NCBI GenBank assembly: GCA_022072255.1
Contig: JAJVHZ010000037.1
Location: 18,162 to 82,161 of the forward strand
Length of the DNA: 64,000 bases
DNA from: Gammaproteobacteria bacterium
Lineage (GTDB): Bacteria; Pseudomonadota; Gammaproteobacteria; JAJPIJ01
Direction: 5' to 3'
Numbering within the stretch: position 1 is the stretch's first letter; every line of letters starts with the position of its first letter. The notes beneath the pieces were generated by a model, which saw only the letters and a program-made list of their open reading frames with translations, was not told the origin of the DNA and made no database searches. Below, piece after piece: positions 1 through 7,883 of the stretch. A program made the translations under genes and the position numbers.

Positions 1-18
1 CGCGCGGCCCGTGGCGTA

Positions 19-822
19 TCAGGCGCCGCCAACCTGGACGTCGTCCATCTCCAGGCCGGCGCGAGTCGCCGCCTGCAGCAGACGCAGCGTATTGCCCTGG
101 GAGGTCTGATCCGGTTCCAGGACCGTCACCAGCCGGGTGGAATACCACACGGCCATCTCTTCGCGCGCCAGGCTGAGATAGTTCCTGTAGAAGCCTTCGT
201 TCACGCTGATGATTCGATGTCGATAATTGCGACGGCGCGCGAACCTGTCGTTGGCCACCACCGATACGGCCGCGCCCACGCTCACGATCTCCACCGTCTT
301 TCCCGCCCACAGCGGCGCGTTGATCGCGAAGTACTCATCGAGCCTGTCCTGCGCCGCGCTCTCCCGAATGGCTCCGCCGGCGTCCAGCAGCAGCAGCCGC
401 ACCGCGTCGAGCCGACCGAGCATCTCCAGCCACCGCCCCGGAAGCAGGCAGTTGCGTGGCGCCTGGCGGAACATCTCGACGATCTCGCCCATGCCGATGT
501 TCGGATTGCCGTATCCGAAGGCGGTCACGCGAAACGGCCGTTGCGGGTGGGCCGCGGCGTACTTCAGAAAGTTCTGGACGTAGTTGACGAGCACGCCGCG
601 GGTGAGCGGTATCATCTCGCTGTCCAGCGTCGGGATGCCATAGGTGTTGCCGTGATGCCCCCAGCCTTTGCCGTCGACGGCGCCGTGACATTTCTCCGCG
701 AGCAACGACACGCCCCGGCCATGCTGCCCGCCGAGGTTGGACTCGAACACGAGCACGGGTTCCTCGGCACGGGCGCCGTGATCGGGGGTCTCCGGTGATC
801 TTTGCGGTGAGGCCGTGTTCAT
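19..822 (-). CDS. Hypothetical protein with N-terminal phage-type macro-like domain
   Basis: A 267-residue protein read from an ATG at 822. Residues about 22-110 contain VLVFESNLGGQHGRG, then HGNTYGIPTLD and AFGYGNPNIG. This resembles the macro-like fold of A1S_2505-type phage non-structural proteins (pattern VFGSNLxGxHGxGAA...GNSYAIPTKD). The C-terminal half (about 120-267) has no motif I recognise. There is no signal peptide or membrane segment. It lies 173 bases downstream of dtd on the same strand and could be read with it or alone. The macro-like assignment is from pattern memory. The function, perhaps nucleotide or ADP-ribose related, is inference. Confidence 0.7.
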   Translation of the reverse strand: MNTASPQRSPETPDHGARAEEPVLVFESNLGGQHGRGVSLLAEKCHGAVDGKGWGHHGNTYGIPTLDSEMIPLTRGVLVNYVQNFLKYAAAHPQRPFRVTAFGYGNPNIGMGEIVEMFRQAPRNCLLPGRWLEMLGRLDAVRLLLLDAGGAIRESAAQDRLDEYFAINAPLWAGKTVEIVSVGAAVSVVANDRFARRRNYRHRIISVNEGFYRNYLSLAREEMAVWYSTRLVTVLEPDQTSQGNTLRLLQAATRAGLEMDDVQVGGA

Positions 823-995
823 GTCGCACACTCTGTTCTTGTGTGAGTTGTCGATGAATGTAGCGGCCGCGGCGGTGCGTGCTTGAGGCCCGCCGGCGCG
901 ATCGCCCGGGGCGCCCCGGGCATGGGGGCACGGAAGGAGACGCGAATCCCGGCGTGGCGGAGGCGGAATGACACCGCCGACAGTAACTGCCGCCG

Positions 996-1448
996 TCAGG
1001 GACGGCCGGGAAATGTCTGAAGCCAGAAGGTAACGGGGCCGTCGTTGACGAGGCTGACCCGCATCTGCGCGCCGAAGACCCCGGTCGCCACGACGGGGTG
1101 CAATGTTCGCGCCCTGCCGACCAGATGATCGAACAGGGCCTGGCCTTCCTGCGGCGGTGCCGCGGGCGTGAAGCTGGGGCGCATCCCCTTGCGCGTGTCG
1201 GCAGGCAGCGTGAACTGCGGCACCAGCAGCAGGCCGGCGCCGATGTCGCGGAGGCTCAGATTCATCCTGTCCTCGGCGTCGGCGAACACGCGGTAACCCA
1301 GGAGCCGATCGAGCAGCCGGTCCGCCTCTGCCCGCGTATCGCCGCGCTGCACGCCAATCAGCACGAGCAGCCCGTGGTCGATGCGTCCGATCACCTCGTC
1401 GTCCACCTCCACGCTCGCCCGGAGCACCCGCTGCAACAGACCGATCAT
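996..1448 (-). CDS. dtd: D-aminoacyl-tRNA deacylase
   Basis: A cytoplasmic homodimeric proofreading enzyme that removes D-amino acids (and glycine mischarged on tRNA-Ala) from tRNA. The 150 residues fit the family's usual 145-150, starting [13 protein letters not shown] and carrying [11 protein letters not shown] and the C-terminal [10 protein letters not shown] motif. The first conserved signature, normally SQFTL, reads PQFTL: codon 77 is CCG (Pro) where E. coli Dtd has Ser77. The ATG at 1446-1448 overlaps the TGA of the upstream exported-protein gene, so translation is probably coupled in a typA-hypothetical-dtd operon. The identity is secure; the effect of Ser77Pro is unknown. Confidence 0.95.
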   Translation of the reverse strand: MIGLLQRVLRASVEVDDEVIGRIDHGLLVLIGVQRGDTRAEADRLLDRLLGYRVFADAEDRMNLSLRDIGAGLLLVPQFTLPADTRKGMRPSFTPAAPPQEGQALFDHLVGRARTLHPVVATGVFGAQMRVSLVNDGPVTFWLQTFPGRP

Positions 1449-2224
1449 GGCGAATATCCGTGCGGCGCCGGCGGGCGCCGGTGCCTCTGCGCCCAGCTCT
1501 CCAGTTCGAGCTGGAACCCTGCCCAGTGGAAACCACCCTGCCGCGCAGGCCGATCGTATCGCTTCACCATGTCGCGGATCTCGGCCGCCGGCATCCGCAG
1601 CAGACGGTCGTTCAGCAACGGCGTGCCGCTGTCGAATCGCGGCGTGAAACGCAGAACGAGACCGACCCGGGCGTCCGCCGCCAGAAAGGTGCCGTCGCGC
1701 AATCCGAGCAGTTGCGGATCGAGTATTGCGACGCGCTGGGTCACGATCAGCATGTCGTGCAGATCGCAGTCGGCCGCCGTCAGCGTGCGGGGTTCCTCGA
1801 GGACCCACAGCAGCGCGTACTCCGCCACTGTTCTTCGACGCGCGTCTTCCACGGCGAGGGTCACCCCGGGCCGTTGTACGCAGCCGGGAGGCCCTATCCG
1901 ACGCACGGTGCCGCCATCGGCTATCGTGGCCTTGTAGGGATTGGTGTTCGGAGCGGTCGCGGTCGAGCGGGCATCTCCGGCCTGGAGGACCGTCCCCGAA
2001 AAGAACGTCACCGCCTCACTGCCGCGAACGATGGCGACATCCCCGTCCGCCATCGGCACGAGCTCGATGTAGCCGCGCCCCGCACCCGCCTCGGACAGCT
2101 CCCGATGCCAGAGGTCCGGCAGTGGCGGCTGCGCCGCCGCCATGCCGCTCACAGCGATGGCCGCGCACGCCGCGCGGCGCCATCCGCCGCCGCGCGCCTG
2201 GCCGATGGAGGCGGCACGGCCCAC
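1445..2224 (-). CDS. Exported hypothetical protein in the typA-dtd operon
   Basis: A 259-residue protein with a GTG start at 2224, seven bases after the typA stop. GGAG within the end of typA serves as its ribosome-binding site. The N-terminus (arginines, then about 15 Ala/Ile/Val residues ending near AAAQ) looks like a Sec signal peptide, so the product is probably periplasmic. The rest is soluble, with two cysteines (PPGC and AADC) that could form a disulfide. I do not recognise the family. The four-base overlap with dtd supports it as a real member of the operon. Confidence 0.75.
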   Translation of the reverse strand: MGRAASIGQARGGGWRRAACAAIAVSGMAAAQPPLPDLWHRELSEAGAGRGYIELVPMADGDVAIVRGSEAVTFFSGTVLQAGDARSTATAPNTNPYKATIADGGTVRRIGPPGCVQRPGVTLAVEDARRRTVAEYALLWVLEEPRTLTAADCDLHDMLIVTQRVAILDPQLLGLRDGTFLAADARVGLVLRFTPRFDSGTPLLNDRLLRMPAAEIRDMVKRYDRPARQGGFHWAGFQLELESWAQRHRRPPAPHGYSP

Positions 2225-2230
2225 GCCGAG

Positions 2231-4054
2231 TTACTCCGCGACGGCCCTGTCGGCGCGCCTGCGCTCGTGCTCCTGAAGCAGCTTCTTGCGCAGGCGGACG
2301 GCCTTGGGCGTCACCTCGACGAGCTCGTCGTCGTCGATGAATTCCAGAGCCTGCTCGAGATCGAAGCGGATCGGCGGGGTGAGGATGATGTTCTCATCGG
2401 AACCGGCGGCGCGGATGTTGGTGAGCTTCTTGCCCTTCAGCGGGTTGACCACGAGATCGTTGTCGCGCGAGTGGATGCCGATGATCATGCCCTCGTAGAC
2501 CTCATCGCCGTGGCCTATGAACAGCCGGCCCCGCTCCTGCAGGTTGAACAGCGAGTAGCCCAGGGCCTGCCCCTCCTCCATGGCTATGAGCACGCCGTTG
2601 GTGCGCTGCGCGATCGCCCCCGGCTTGGCCGGCTTGTAGCTGTCGAAGGTGTGATACATCAGGCCGGTGCCCGAGGTCAGCGTCATGAACTCGGTGCGGA
2701 AGCCGATGAGGCCGCGCGAGGGGATCATGTACTCCAGCCGCACCCGGCCCCTGCCGTCGGGCATCATGTTGACCAGCTCGCCCCGGCGGCTGCCGAGCTT
2801 CTCCATGACGCCGCCCTGGTTGTGCTCCTCGACGTCCACCGTGAGCTGCTCGTAGGGCTCGTAAACCACGCCCTCGATATGCTTGTAGATCACCTTCGGC
2901 CGCCCGACAGCGAGCTCGAATCCCTCGCGGCGCATGTTCTCGATCAGGATCGACAGGTGCAGCTCGCCTCTTCCGGAGACGAGGAAACTCGACGGGTCGC
3001 CGGTGTCCTCCACGCGCAGCGCGACGTTGTGGATCAGCTCGCGCTCGAGGCGCTCGCGGATCTGGCGGCTGGTGACGAACCTGCCGTCGCGACCGGCGAA
3101 CGGGGAATCGTTCACCTGGAAGGTCATGCTGACGGTGGGCTCGTCCACGGACAGCCGCGGCAGTGCCTCGGGATTCCCCGGATCGCAGAGCGTGTCGGAG
3201 ATGCGGATGCCCTCGATGCCGCTGACCGCCACGATATCCCCGGCCGCGGCCTCTTCCATCGGCACCCGCTCAAGACCATGAAACCCCAGTACCTGCAGCA
3301 GCCTGGCGTTGTGCCTGTTGCCGAGCTCGTCGACGCGCACGATGGCCATCCCGGGCTTCGCTCGGCCGCGCGTGATGCGGCCGATGCCGATGGCGCCCAC
3401 GTAGCTCGAATAATCGAGCGCGCTCACCTGCATCTGGAACGCCCCTTCCATGTCGACGTCGGGAGGCGGCACGTGTCTGACGATGGTCTCGAGCAGCGGC
3501 GTCATGTCCACACCCTTGCCGCCGGCGTGCTCGAGCGTCGCCCAGCCCTCCAGCGCCGAGGCATACACGATCGGAAAGTCCAGCTGCTCGTCGGTGGCGC
3601 CCAGACGATCGAACAGGTCGAAGGTCTGATCGACCACCCAATCCGGCCGCGCGCCTGGCCGGTCGACCTTGTTGACGACCACGATCGGCTTCAGCCCCCG
3701 GGCGAAGGCCTTCTGCGTCACGAAACGGGTCTGCGGCATCGGGCCGTCGACGGCGTCGACCAGCAGCAGCACGGAATCCACCATCGAGAGTATGCGTTCG
3801 ACCTCGCCGCCGAAATCGGCGTGGCCAGGGGTATCGACCACGTTGATGCGGTAGTCGCGCCAGCGGATCGCGGTGTTCTTGGCGAGGATGGTGATGCCGC
3901 GCTCGCGCTCCAGGTCGTTGCTGTCCATCACGCGCTCCGGAGCGGCGGCGCGCTCGCCCAGTGTGCCCGACTGCTGCAGCAGGCAGTCCACGAGCGTCGT
4001 CTTGCCGTGGTCGACGTGCGCGACGATGGCGATATTTCTCAACTTCTCAATCAC
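2231..4054 (-). CDS. typA: Ribosome-associated translational GTPase BipA/TypA
   Basis: A 607-residue translation-factor GTPase, the normal BipA length, involved in ribosome assembly and stress adaptation. Visible elements are the G1 motif AHVDHGKT (residues 12-19), the switch region ERERGITI, the G3 motif DTPGHADF and the G4 motif NKVD. EF-G-like domains III and V follow, then the BipA-specific C-terminal domain ending in basic residues. On the minus strand a perfect TATAAT (plus-strand ATTATA at 4087-4092) lies about 33 bases upstream of the start and is a plausible -10, although I see no good -35. It is first gene of the typA-hypothetical-dtd operon. Confidence 0.98.
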   Translation of the reverse strand: MIEKLRNIAIVAHVDHGKTTLVDCLLQQSGTLGERAAAPERVMDSNDLERERGITILAKNTAIRWRDYRINVVDTPGHADFGGEVERILSMVDSVLLLVDAVDGPMPQTRFVTQKAFARGLKPIVVVNKVDRPGARPDWVVDQTFDLFDRLGATDEQLDFPIVYASALEGWATLEHAGGKGVDMTPLLETIVRHVPPPDVDMEGAFQMQVSALDYSSYVGAIGIGRITRGRAKPGMAIVRVDELGNRHNARLLQVLGFHGLERVPMEEAAAGDIVAVSGIEGIRISDTLCDPGNPEALPRLSVDEPTVSMTFQVNDSPFAGRDGRFVTSRQIRERLERELIHNVALRVEDTGDPSSFLVSGRGELHLSILIENMRREGFELAVGRPKVIYKHIEGVVYEPYEQLTVDVEEHNQGGVMEKLGSRRGELVNMMPDGRGRVRLEYMIPSRGLIGFRTEFMTLTSGTGLMYHTFDSYKPAKPGAIAQRTNGVLIAMEEGQALGYSLFNLQERGRLFIGHGDEVYEGMIIGIHSRDNDLVVNPLKGKKLTNIRAAGSDENIILTPPIRFDLEQALEFIDDDELVEVTPKAVRLRKKLLQEHERRRADRAVAE

Positions 4055-4387
4055 TTGAAGATTCCGGCGGGAGATAAAGGGGGCTCATTATACGGGGGAA
4101 TTGCGAAACCACCACTCGCCGCCGGCCCCGGGGCGCCGCCGTCGCCGGGGAGCCGTTGCCGGCCGTTGAGGCAATATCTAACATGGCGGCGCCGGCCGCC
4201 AGGGAGCCGCACTCGGCGGCACGCGCAGGATACCGCGTCGCCGCATCGGCAACCGCGGACCGGCCCCGCCGCGCGGCCGGGAGCCCGGGCGCGGCACATG
4301 AGTGTTGACCGATGATCGAGTGTGCCGGTGGAGGAGCGTCGCGGCATGTGGATGAATGACCCGAGAAAGCAATGAGGAGACGACAAG
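4055..4387. other. Intergenic region between typA and the fae-like gene
   Basis: A divergent 333-base gap. The typA side holds TATAAT (minus strand, 4087-4092). The fae side ends in the ribosome-binding site GAGGAG about eight bases before the ATG at 4388. I see no convincing -35/-10 pair for the fae-like gene, no sigma-54 element and no small ORF with coding character. Confidence 0.5.
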
Positions 4388-4936
4388 ATGGCAAAGAAGA
4401 TGCTGTTCCGGGCCGGCGAGGCCACCGTATTCGCATCCGAAGGACAGTACACGGATGCGATGCCGGAGATACTCATCGGCGACGTCGGCGGACCGGTCGG
4501 TCACGCCTTCGCCAACATGATGGCGCAAAGCAAGGGCCACACCTGCATGTTCGCCGTGCGGGCCTGCAACTACATGGTGCGGCCGCCGACGATGATGGCT
4601 ACCAAGGTGACGATCAAGGACGCGGCCTACGTGAATCTGTTCGGCGGCGTGGTGCAGTCCGCCGTCGCCGATGCGATCGTCGATTGCGTGAAGGAGAAGA
4701 TCATACCCGCCGCGCAGGTCAGCGACCTGTGCATCCTCGCGCTCATCTGGATCGATCCGCGCGCGCCGAAGGATCCGAATCTCGACAAGGACGAACTGTT
4801 CCGCAACAACTACGAGGCGGCCAGGCTCGCGGTGCGACGCGCGATGAAGGGGGAGCCCACGATCAAGGAGCTCATGGCTACGCGCAGGAAGGTCAAGCAC
4901 GACATGTTCGACCAGTCGACCGGTCAATGGTATTGA
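4388..4936 (+). CDS. Formaldehyde-activating enzyme (Fae) family paralogue, probable non-canonical form
   Basis: A 182-residue cytoplasmic protein. Fae condenses formaldehyde with tetrahydromethanopterin in methylotrophs. The match is clear along most of the length: VTIKDAAYVNLFGGVVQ, VADAIVDCVKEKIIP and NNYEAARLAVRRAMKGEP correspond to Fae's VTINDARQAVQMFGPAQ, VQDAVAEGIIP and YNYEATKLSIQRAVNGEP. In canonical Fae the catalytic His sits in AHIDLIIG. A gapless alignment by eye gives AMPEILIG here, so Met replaces His. Paralogues of this kind occur beside true Fae in methylotrophs and their role is unresolved as far as I know. It has a good GAGGAG ribosome-binding site and stands alone between typA and the EF-hand genes. 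Family membership is firm; formaldehyde activation is doubtful. Confidence 0.85.
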   Translation: MAKKMLFRAGEATVFASEGQYTDAMPEILIGDVGGPVGHAFANMMAQSKGHTCMFAVRACNYMVRPPTMMATKVTIKDAAYVNLFGGVVQSAVADAIVDCVKEKIIPAAQVSDLCILALIWIDPRAPKDPNLDKDELFRNNYEAARLAVRRAMKGEPTIKELMATRRKVKHDMFDQSTGQWY

Positions 4937-4960
4937 AGCGAACGAGCCAGGGCAAAAGGA

Positions 4961-4988
4961 AGGCCCATCCCGCTGCCGGGATGGGCCT
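4961..4988. terminator. Intrinsic terminator between fae-like and EF-hand genes
   Basis: A perfect 12-base-pair stem (AGGCCCATCCCG with CGGGATGGGCCT) around a CTGC loop, between convergent genes. On the minus strand it is followed by TCCTTTTG, so it best terminates the EF-hand gene. Without a T-run on the plus side it would serve the fae-like gene less well. Confidence 0.75.
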
Positions 4989-5036
4989 GAAGGTTGCCGG
5001 TTGCTCACCGGTGGGGGAGGTTTGACTCTTCGGCAA

Positions 5037-5408
5037 TCAGTTCTGGTTGGCCGGGTTGTGCGGCATGAACCCGGTGTTCCTGTACCACTCGTTCACCATC
5101 TGCTTGTCGGTGTACTGGTGGGCGACCATCATGTTGTGCAGCTCGCCGGTGTCGACCACGCCGTCCGTGTTCGCGTCGAGCTCCGCGAAGTGATCGGTCA
5201 TCCACGGCTGGAAGCCGTTGAAGTCCTCGCCGAGCACATGATTCATCTCCTTGACCTCGTCCATGCTCAGCTTGCCGTCCTTGTTGCTGTCATAACCGCT
5301 CCAGATGTCCTTCATCCAGTTTGACCATGGCATGAATCCCGTATCGCCGGCCGCGGAAGCCGAACCGACCGCGAAAGCAAGCACCAAAGCGATGAGTGTC
5401 TTATTCAT
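5037..5408 (-). CDS. Exported EF-hand protein, paralogue 1
   Basis: A 123-residue protein with a Sec signal peptide (residues 1-20, ending ASA-A), so periplasmic or secreted. Two canonical 12-residue EF-hand loops are visible: DSNKDGKLSMDE (40-51) and DANTDGVVDTGE (78-89). Each has acidic ligands at positions 1, 5 and 12, Asn at 3 and Gly at 6. The segment between them, GFQPWMTDHF, recurs as GFQAFMADHF in the gene at 5831-6160, so the two are paralogues. AGAGGA seven bases before the ATG is a good ribosome-binding site. Binding of calcium or a similar ion is expected from the loops. No proline follows the first Asp, unlike lanmodulin, so a lanthanide role is only speculation. Confidence 0.85.
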   Translation of the reverse strand: MNKTLIALVLAFAVGSASAAGDTGFMPWSNWMKDIWSGYDSNKDGKLSMDEVKEMNHVLGEDFNGFQPWMTDHFAELDANTDGVVDTGELHNMMVAHQYTDKQMVNEWYRNTGFMPHNPANQN

Positions 5409-5830
5409 TGCAGCATCCTCTGTGGGTTGACGTATCGACAGTTTCCTCGGCGGTGAACGATCTCACTCCACCGATGACCTTGCGCACCTCCGGACGCTTC
5501 CGGGGTGTGTACTGGCGTTATTTCAATCGTCATGCCAGCCGGCGTTACTGCTATTTTTCGCTTTGGAATCATCCGCATATGTCGATCGCCCGCCATCGGC
5601 CGGGATCCTGTACGCCGCGGCCGGCTGCGGCGATGAAGCAATGCCACGAAATACCGAGGCCGCTCGGGTTGGTCGATCGACGACAGCGGGGTGGTGCGCG
5701 CGCGGCGCGGGATCCTGCGGGAAGCGTGGGACGTTTCTGGCGATGAAGGCCGATCTGCAGACCGGCGCTGCGGGGAGCTGGAGTGCGCGGCGAGCGAAGA
5801 TCCGCGCGGAGGTTGACCGGCGTAGCGCCG
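5409..5830. other. Intergenic region between the two EF-hand genes
   Basis: A 422-base stretch upstream of EF-hand gene 1. Several frames are open but none has a ribosome-binding site or a recognisable product. I found no clear sigma-70 or sigma-54 promoter and no strong hairpin. Its length suggests that the two paralogues are transcribed separately. Confidence 0.4.
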
Positions 5831-6160
5831 CTAGTTCTTCGACATGAATGCAAATCCCTTGGCAAAGCCCTCCGCGACCTCGTCATCCGATATGCCCAGA
5901 CGCATCAGCCCCGCGCTCATCTCCTCGACGCTGACCATGCCGTCCTCGTTGGTGTCCAGGGCGATGAAGTGATCTGCCATGAAGGCCTGGAACCCCACGT
6001 ACTCGTCGTTGTGCGCGTATTCCTTCACCTCGTTCATGCTCACGCTTCCGTCAGCGTCCGTGTCGGCCTGCCTCATGACTTGTAGCCATGGCGGATCGCC
6101 CTCCAAGGCGCTGGCGGTCAGGGACATGAACATGAACAGCAGCGGACTCAGGCTTTTCAT
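5831..6160 (-). CDS. Exported EF-hand protein, paralogue 2
   Basis: A 109-residue protein with a short signal peptide (residues 1-18, ending TASA). The EF-hand loops are DTDADGSVSMNE (33-44) and DTNEDGMVSVEE (69-80), each with acidic ligands at positions 1, 5 and 12. The loops lie 36 residues apart, compared with 38 in paralogue 1. AGGAG eight bases upstream of the ATG supports the start. Shared signatures with the neighbour (NEVKEY against DEVKEM, and the GFQ..M.DHF linker) show tandem duplication followed by divergence. Likely a periplasmic divalent-cation-binding or sensing protein; no partner is evident in the window. Confidence 0.85.
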   Translation of the reverse strand: MKSLSPLLFMFMSLTASALEGDPPWLQVMRQADTDADGSVSMNEVKEYAHNDEYVGFQAFMADHFIALDTNEDGMVSVEEMSAGLMRLGISDDEVAEGFAKGFAFMSKN

Positions 6161-6235
6161 CGCAGGACTCCTGGCAATCCTCGTATGCTCTGCATCAATC
6201 CGGCCAACCCGGGGGTACCTCCATCGCGACTGCGA

Positions 6236-6649
6236 TCAGCGGGCGTATGCCTGCGTCGCATCCCGAAAAGACTTGAACTCCAGTGCATTTCCGCTCGGGT
6301 CCAGCACGAACATGGTCACCTGTTCGCCGGTTTGACCGGCGAACCGCACCGTCGGTTCAACCAGAAACCGCGTCCCGCGCGCGCGCAGCCGGTCCGCCAT
6401 ACGCTGAAAGTCCTGCCACGCCATGATCACCCCGAAATGAGGGATCGGGACCGGGCGTCCGTCCACCGATCCCACCCCGTGGCTGTGCGTGGGGCGCAGG
6501 TGCGCCGACAACTGGTGCCCGAAGAAATCGAAGTCGACCCACGTCTCGGATCTGCGGCCTTCGCGACAGCCGAGCACCTCGGTGTAGAAGACGCGCGTCG
6601 CCTCGAGATCGGTCACCGGGAGGGCGAGGTGGAACGCCGGGCAGCTCAC
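6236..6649 (-). CDS. VOC-superfamily (glyoxalase-like) protein
   Basis: A 137-residue cytoplasmic protein with the two beta-alpha-beta-beta-beta halves of the vicinal oxygen chelate fold. The opening [22 protein letters not shown] is typical. His7, the second-half PHFG and the final [13 protein letters not shown] (Glu near the end) are likely metal ligands. The substrate cannot be assigned. Its start overlaps the stop of the lipoprotein gene by four bases, so it lies in an ilvA-aldolase-lipoprotein-VOC run. Confidence 0.85.
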   Translation of the reverse strand: MSCPAFHLALPVTDLEATRVFYTEVLGCREGRRSETWVDFDFFGHQLSAHLRPTHSHGVGSVDGRPVPIPHFGVIMAWQDFQRMADRLRARGTRFLVEPTVRFAGQTGEQVTMFVLDPSGNALEFKSFRDATQAYAR

Positions 6650-7230
6650 CTCACGAACTCGAGATATCGCGGATCATTCAGGAGTTTCTCGAGCGCCCTG
6701 GCCAGCGTGTCGTTGACGTAGGCCTCGTTGTCCTCCGGCGCGGGCGCGCGCAGCACATTGCGCGTATCGGACACCCCGGCGCTGGCAGCGTAGCGCTGGT
6801 CGCCGCGCGTGATGACGTTCGAGACCTTGGCCGCGATCTCCACCGTGCGCACCACCGGGTCGCCATAGGCCCTGTAGGACAACGCCTCCAGCCCGACCGT
6901 CATGCCGAAATCCGCCGGCGCGCCGGCGTCCAGGACGCGGAAGCCCTGTGCGCCGAGCGCGTCCGCCATCGATCTTCGCAATGCCGCCGCGACGTCATCC
7001 ACCGTGGAGATGGTGGCGCTGTCCCGGTAGACGCCGCCGCGCGTGCCCAGGGTCTGGTCAGCGCGATGATCGACCGCGTCCAATGCGACCGTCCGGCCCT
7101 GGCCGATGTCCGATTCATCGATTGCCAGCACCGGTTGCAGCGGCACGGTCTGAGGACTCAACGCGCAGCCCGTCAGCAGCCACGCGACCAGTAGCGCGAC
7201 CGGCGGGAGGACAGTGCGGGGGGCCTTCAT
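6646..7230 (-). CDS. YajG-like lipoprotein
   Basis: A 194-residue predicted lipoprotein with an ATG at 7230. The N-terminus ends in the lipobox LLTGC, so Cys is lipidated and the protein sits in an outer or inner membrane. The mature part ([19 protein letters not shown], later [23 protein letters not shown] and [18 protein letters not shown]) fits the YajG family of unknown function. It overlaps the aldolase gene by four bases and the VOC gene by four bases, so the three are probably translationally coupled. Confidence 0.8.
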   Translation of the reverse strand: MKAPRTVLPPVALLVAWLLTGCALSPQTVPLQPVLAIDESDIGQGRTVALDAVDHRADQTLGTRGGVYRDSATISTVDDVAAALRRSMADALGAQGFRVLDAGAPADFGMTVGLEALSYRAYGDPVVRTVEIAAKVSNVITRGDQRYAASAGVSDTRNVLRAPAPEDNEAYVNDTLARALEKLLNDPRYLEFVR

Positions 7231-7880
7231 GACCTGCCCTGCTCCTGCCGTCCGTAGCTCTTGAACTTCTCCATCACGATAAGCATCTCGGCGCGCGTGA
7301 GTCGGGCGGGCCGGCCGATCTGCAGGCTCAGCACATACTGCCGTGCCAGGAACTCGACCTCGGTCGCGAGCGCCATGGCGCCGTCGAGGTCCTCGCCATA
7401 TGCGAGCATGCCGTGATTGGCCAGCAGACACGCGCGACGGCCGGTGAGCGCCCGCAATGCGTGGTCAGACAGCGCCTGCGTGCCGAAAGTTGCATAGGGC
7501 GCGCAACGTATGGAGTCCCCGCCGGCGACGGCCACCATGTAGTGAAAGGCCGGGATCGAGCGGCGCGTGCAGGCAAGGGCGGTCGCATACGGCGAATGCA
7601 CGTGCACGATCGCGCCCGCCTCCGGCCGCGCGGCATAGATGTCCCGATGGACGCGCCATTCGCTGGACGGCCGCAGTTGGCGGCCCGGCACCGTACCGTC
7701 CGTGGTCACATGCACGATCGACCCCGGCCGCAGCCTTGCGTACGGCATGCCCGTCGGCGTGATGAGGAAGCCCGTGCGCACGCGGGCGCTGACGTTCCCG
7801 GCCTTGCCGGGGTTGAGCCCGGTCTCATTGATGGAGCGCGCCGCCGCGATGATCTGCCTTCGCAGGACGAGGTGGGCCAT
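7227..7880 (-). CDS. Class II aldolase/adducin-family protein
   Basis: A 217-residue zinc-dependent aldolase-fold protein of the fuculose-phosphate aldolase/ribulose-5-P epimerase group. Motifs are NPGKAGNVSAR (phosphate-binding GN-S), the catalytic acid in SSEWRVHRDIY, the zinc pair in HVHSPYATALA, and a third zinc His in NHGMLAYG. The substrate is not decidable by eye; fuculose-1-phosphate aldolase and methylthioribulose-1-phosphate dehydratase are both possible. It begins three bases after the ilvA stop, in the same operon. Confidence 0.85.
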   Translation of the reverse strand: MAHLVLRRQIIAAARSINETGLNPGKAGNVSARVRTGFLITPTGMPYARLRPGSIVHVTTDGTVPGRQLRPSSEWRVHRDIYAARPEAGAIVHVHSPYATALACTRRSIPAFHYMVAVAGGDSIRCAPYATFGTQALSDHALRALTGRRACLLANHGMLAYGEDLDGAMALATEVEFLARQYVLSLQIGRPARLTRAEMLIVMEKFKSYGRQEQGRS

Positions 7881-7883
7881 GGC

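Noticed and set aside
1460-4315. Long plus-strand open frame (951 codons) opposite typA and its neighbours
   Set aside because: It is antisense to typA and the exported-protein gene, which have clear motifs. Its translation is rich in His, Asp, Arg and Gln without domains, as expected for a GC-rich shadow frame.
5037-6160. Lanmodulin assignment for the EF-hand proteins
   Set aside because: Each has two, not four, EF-hands; loops lack Pro at position 2, and spacing between hands is 36-38 residues instead of the short lanmodulin spacing.
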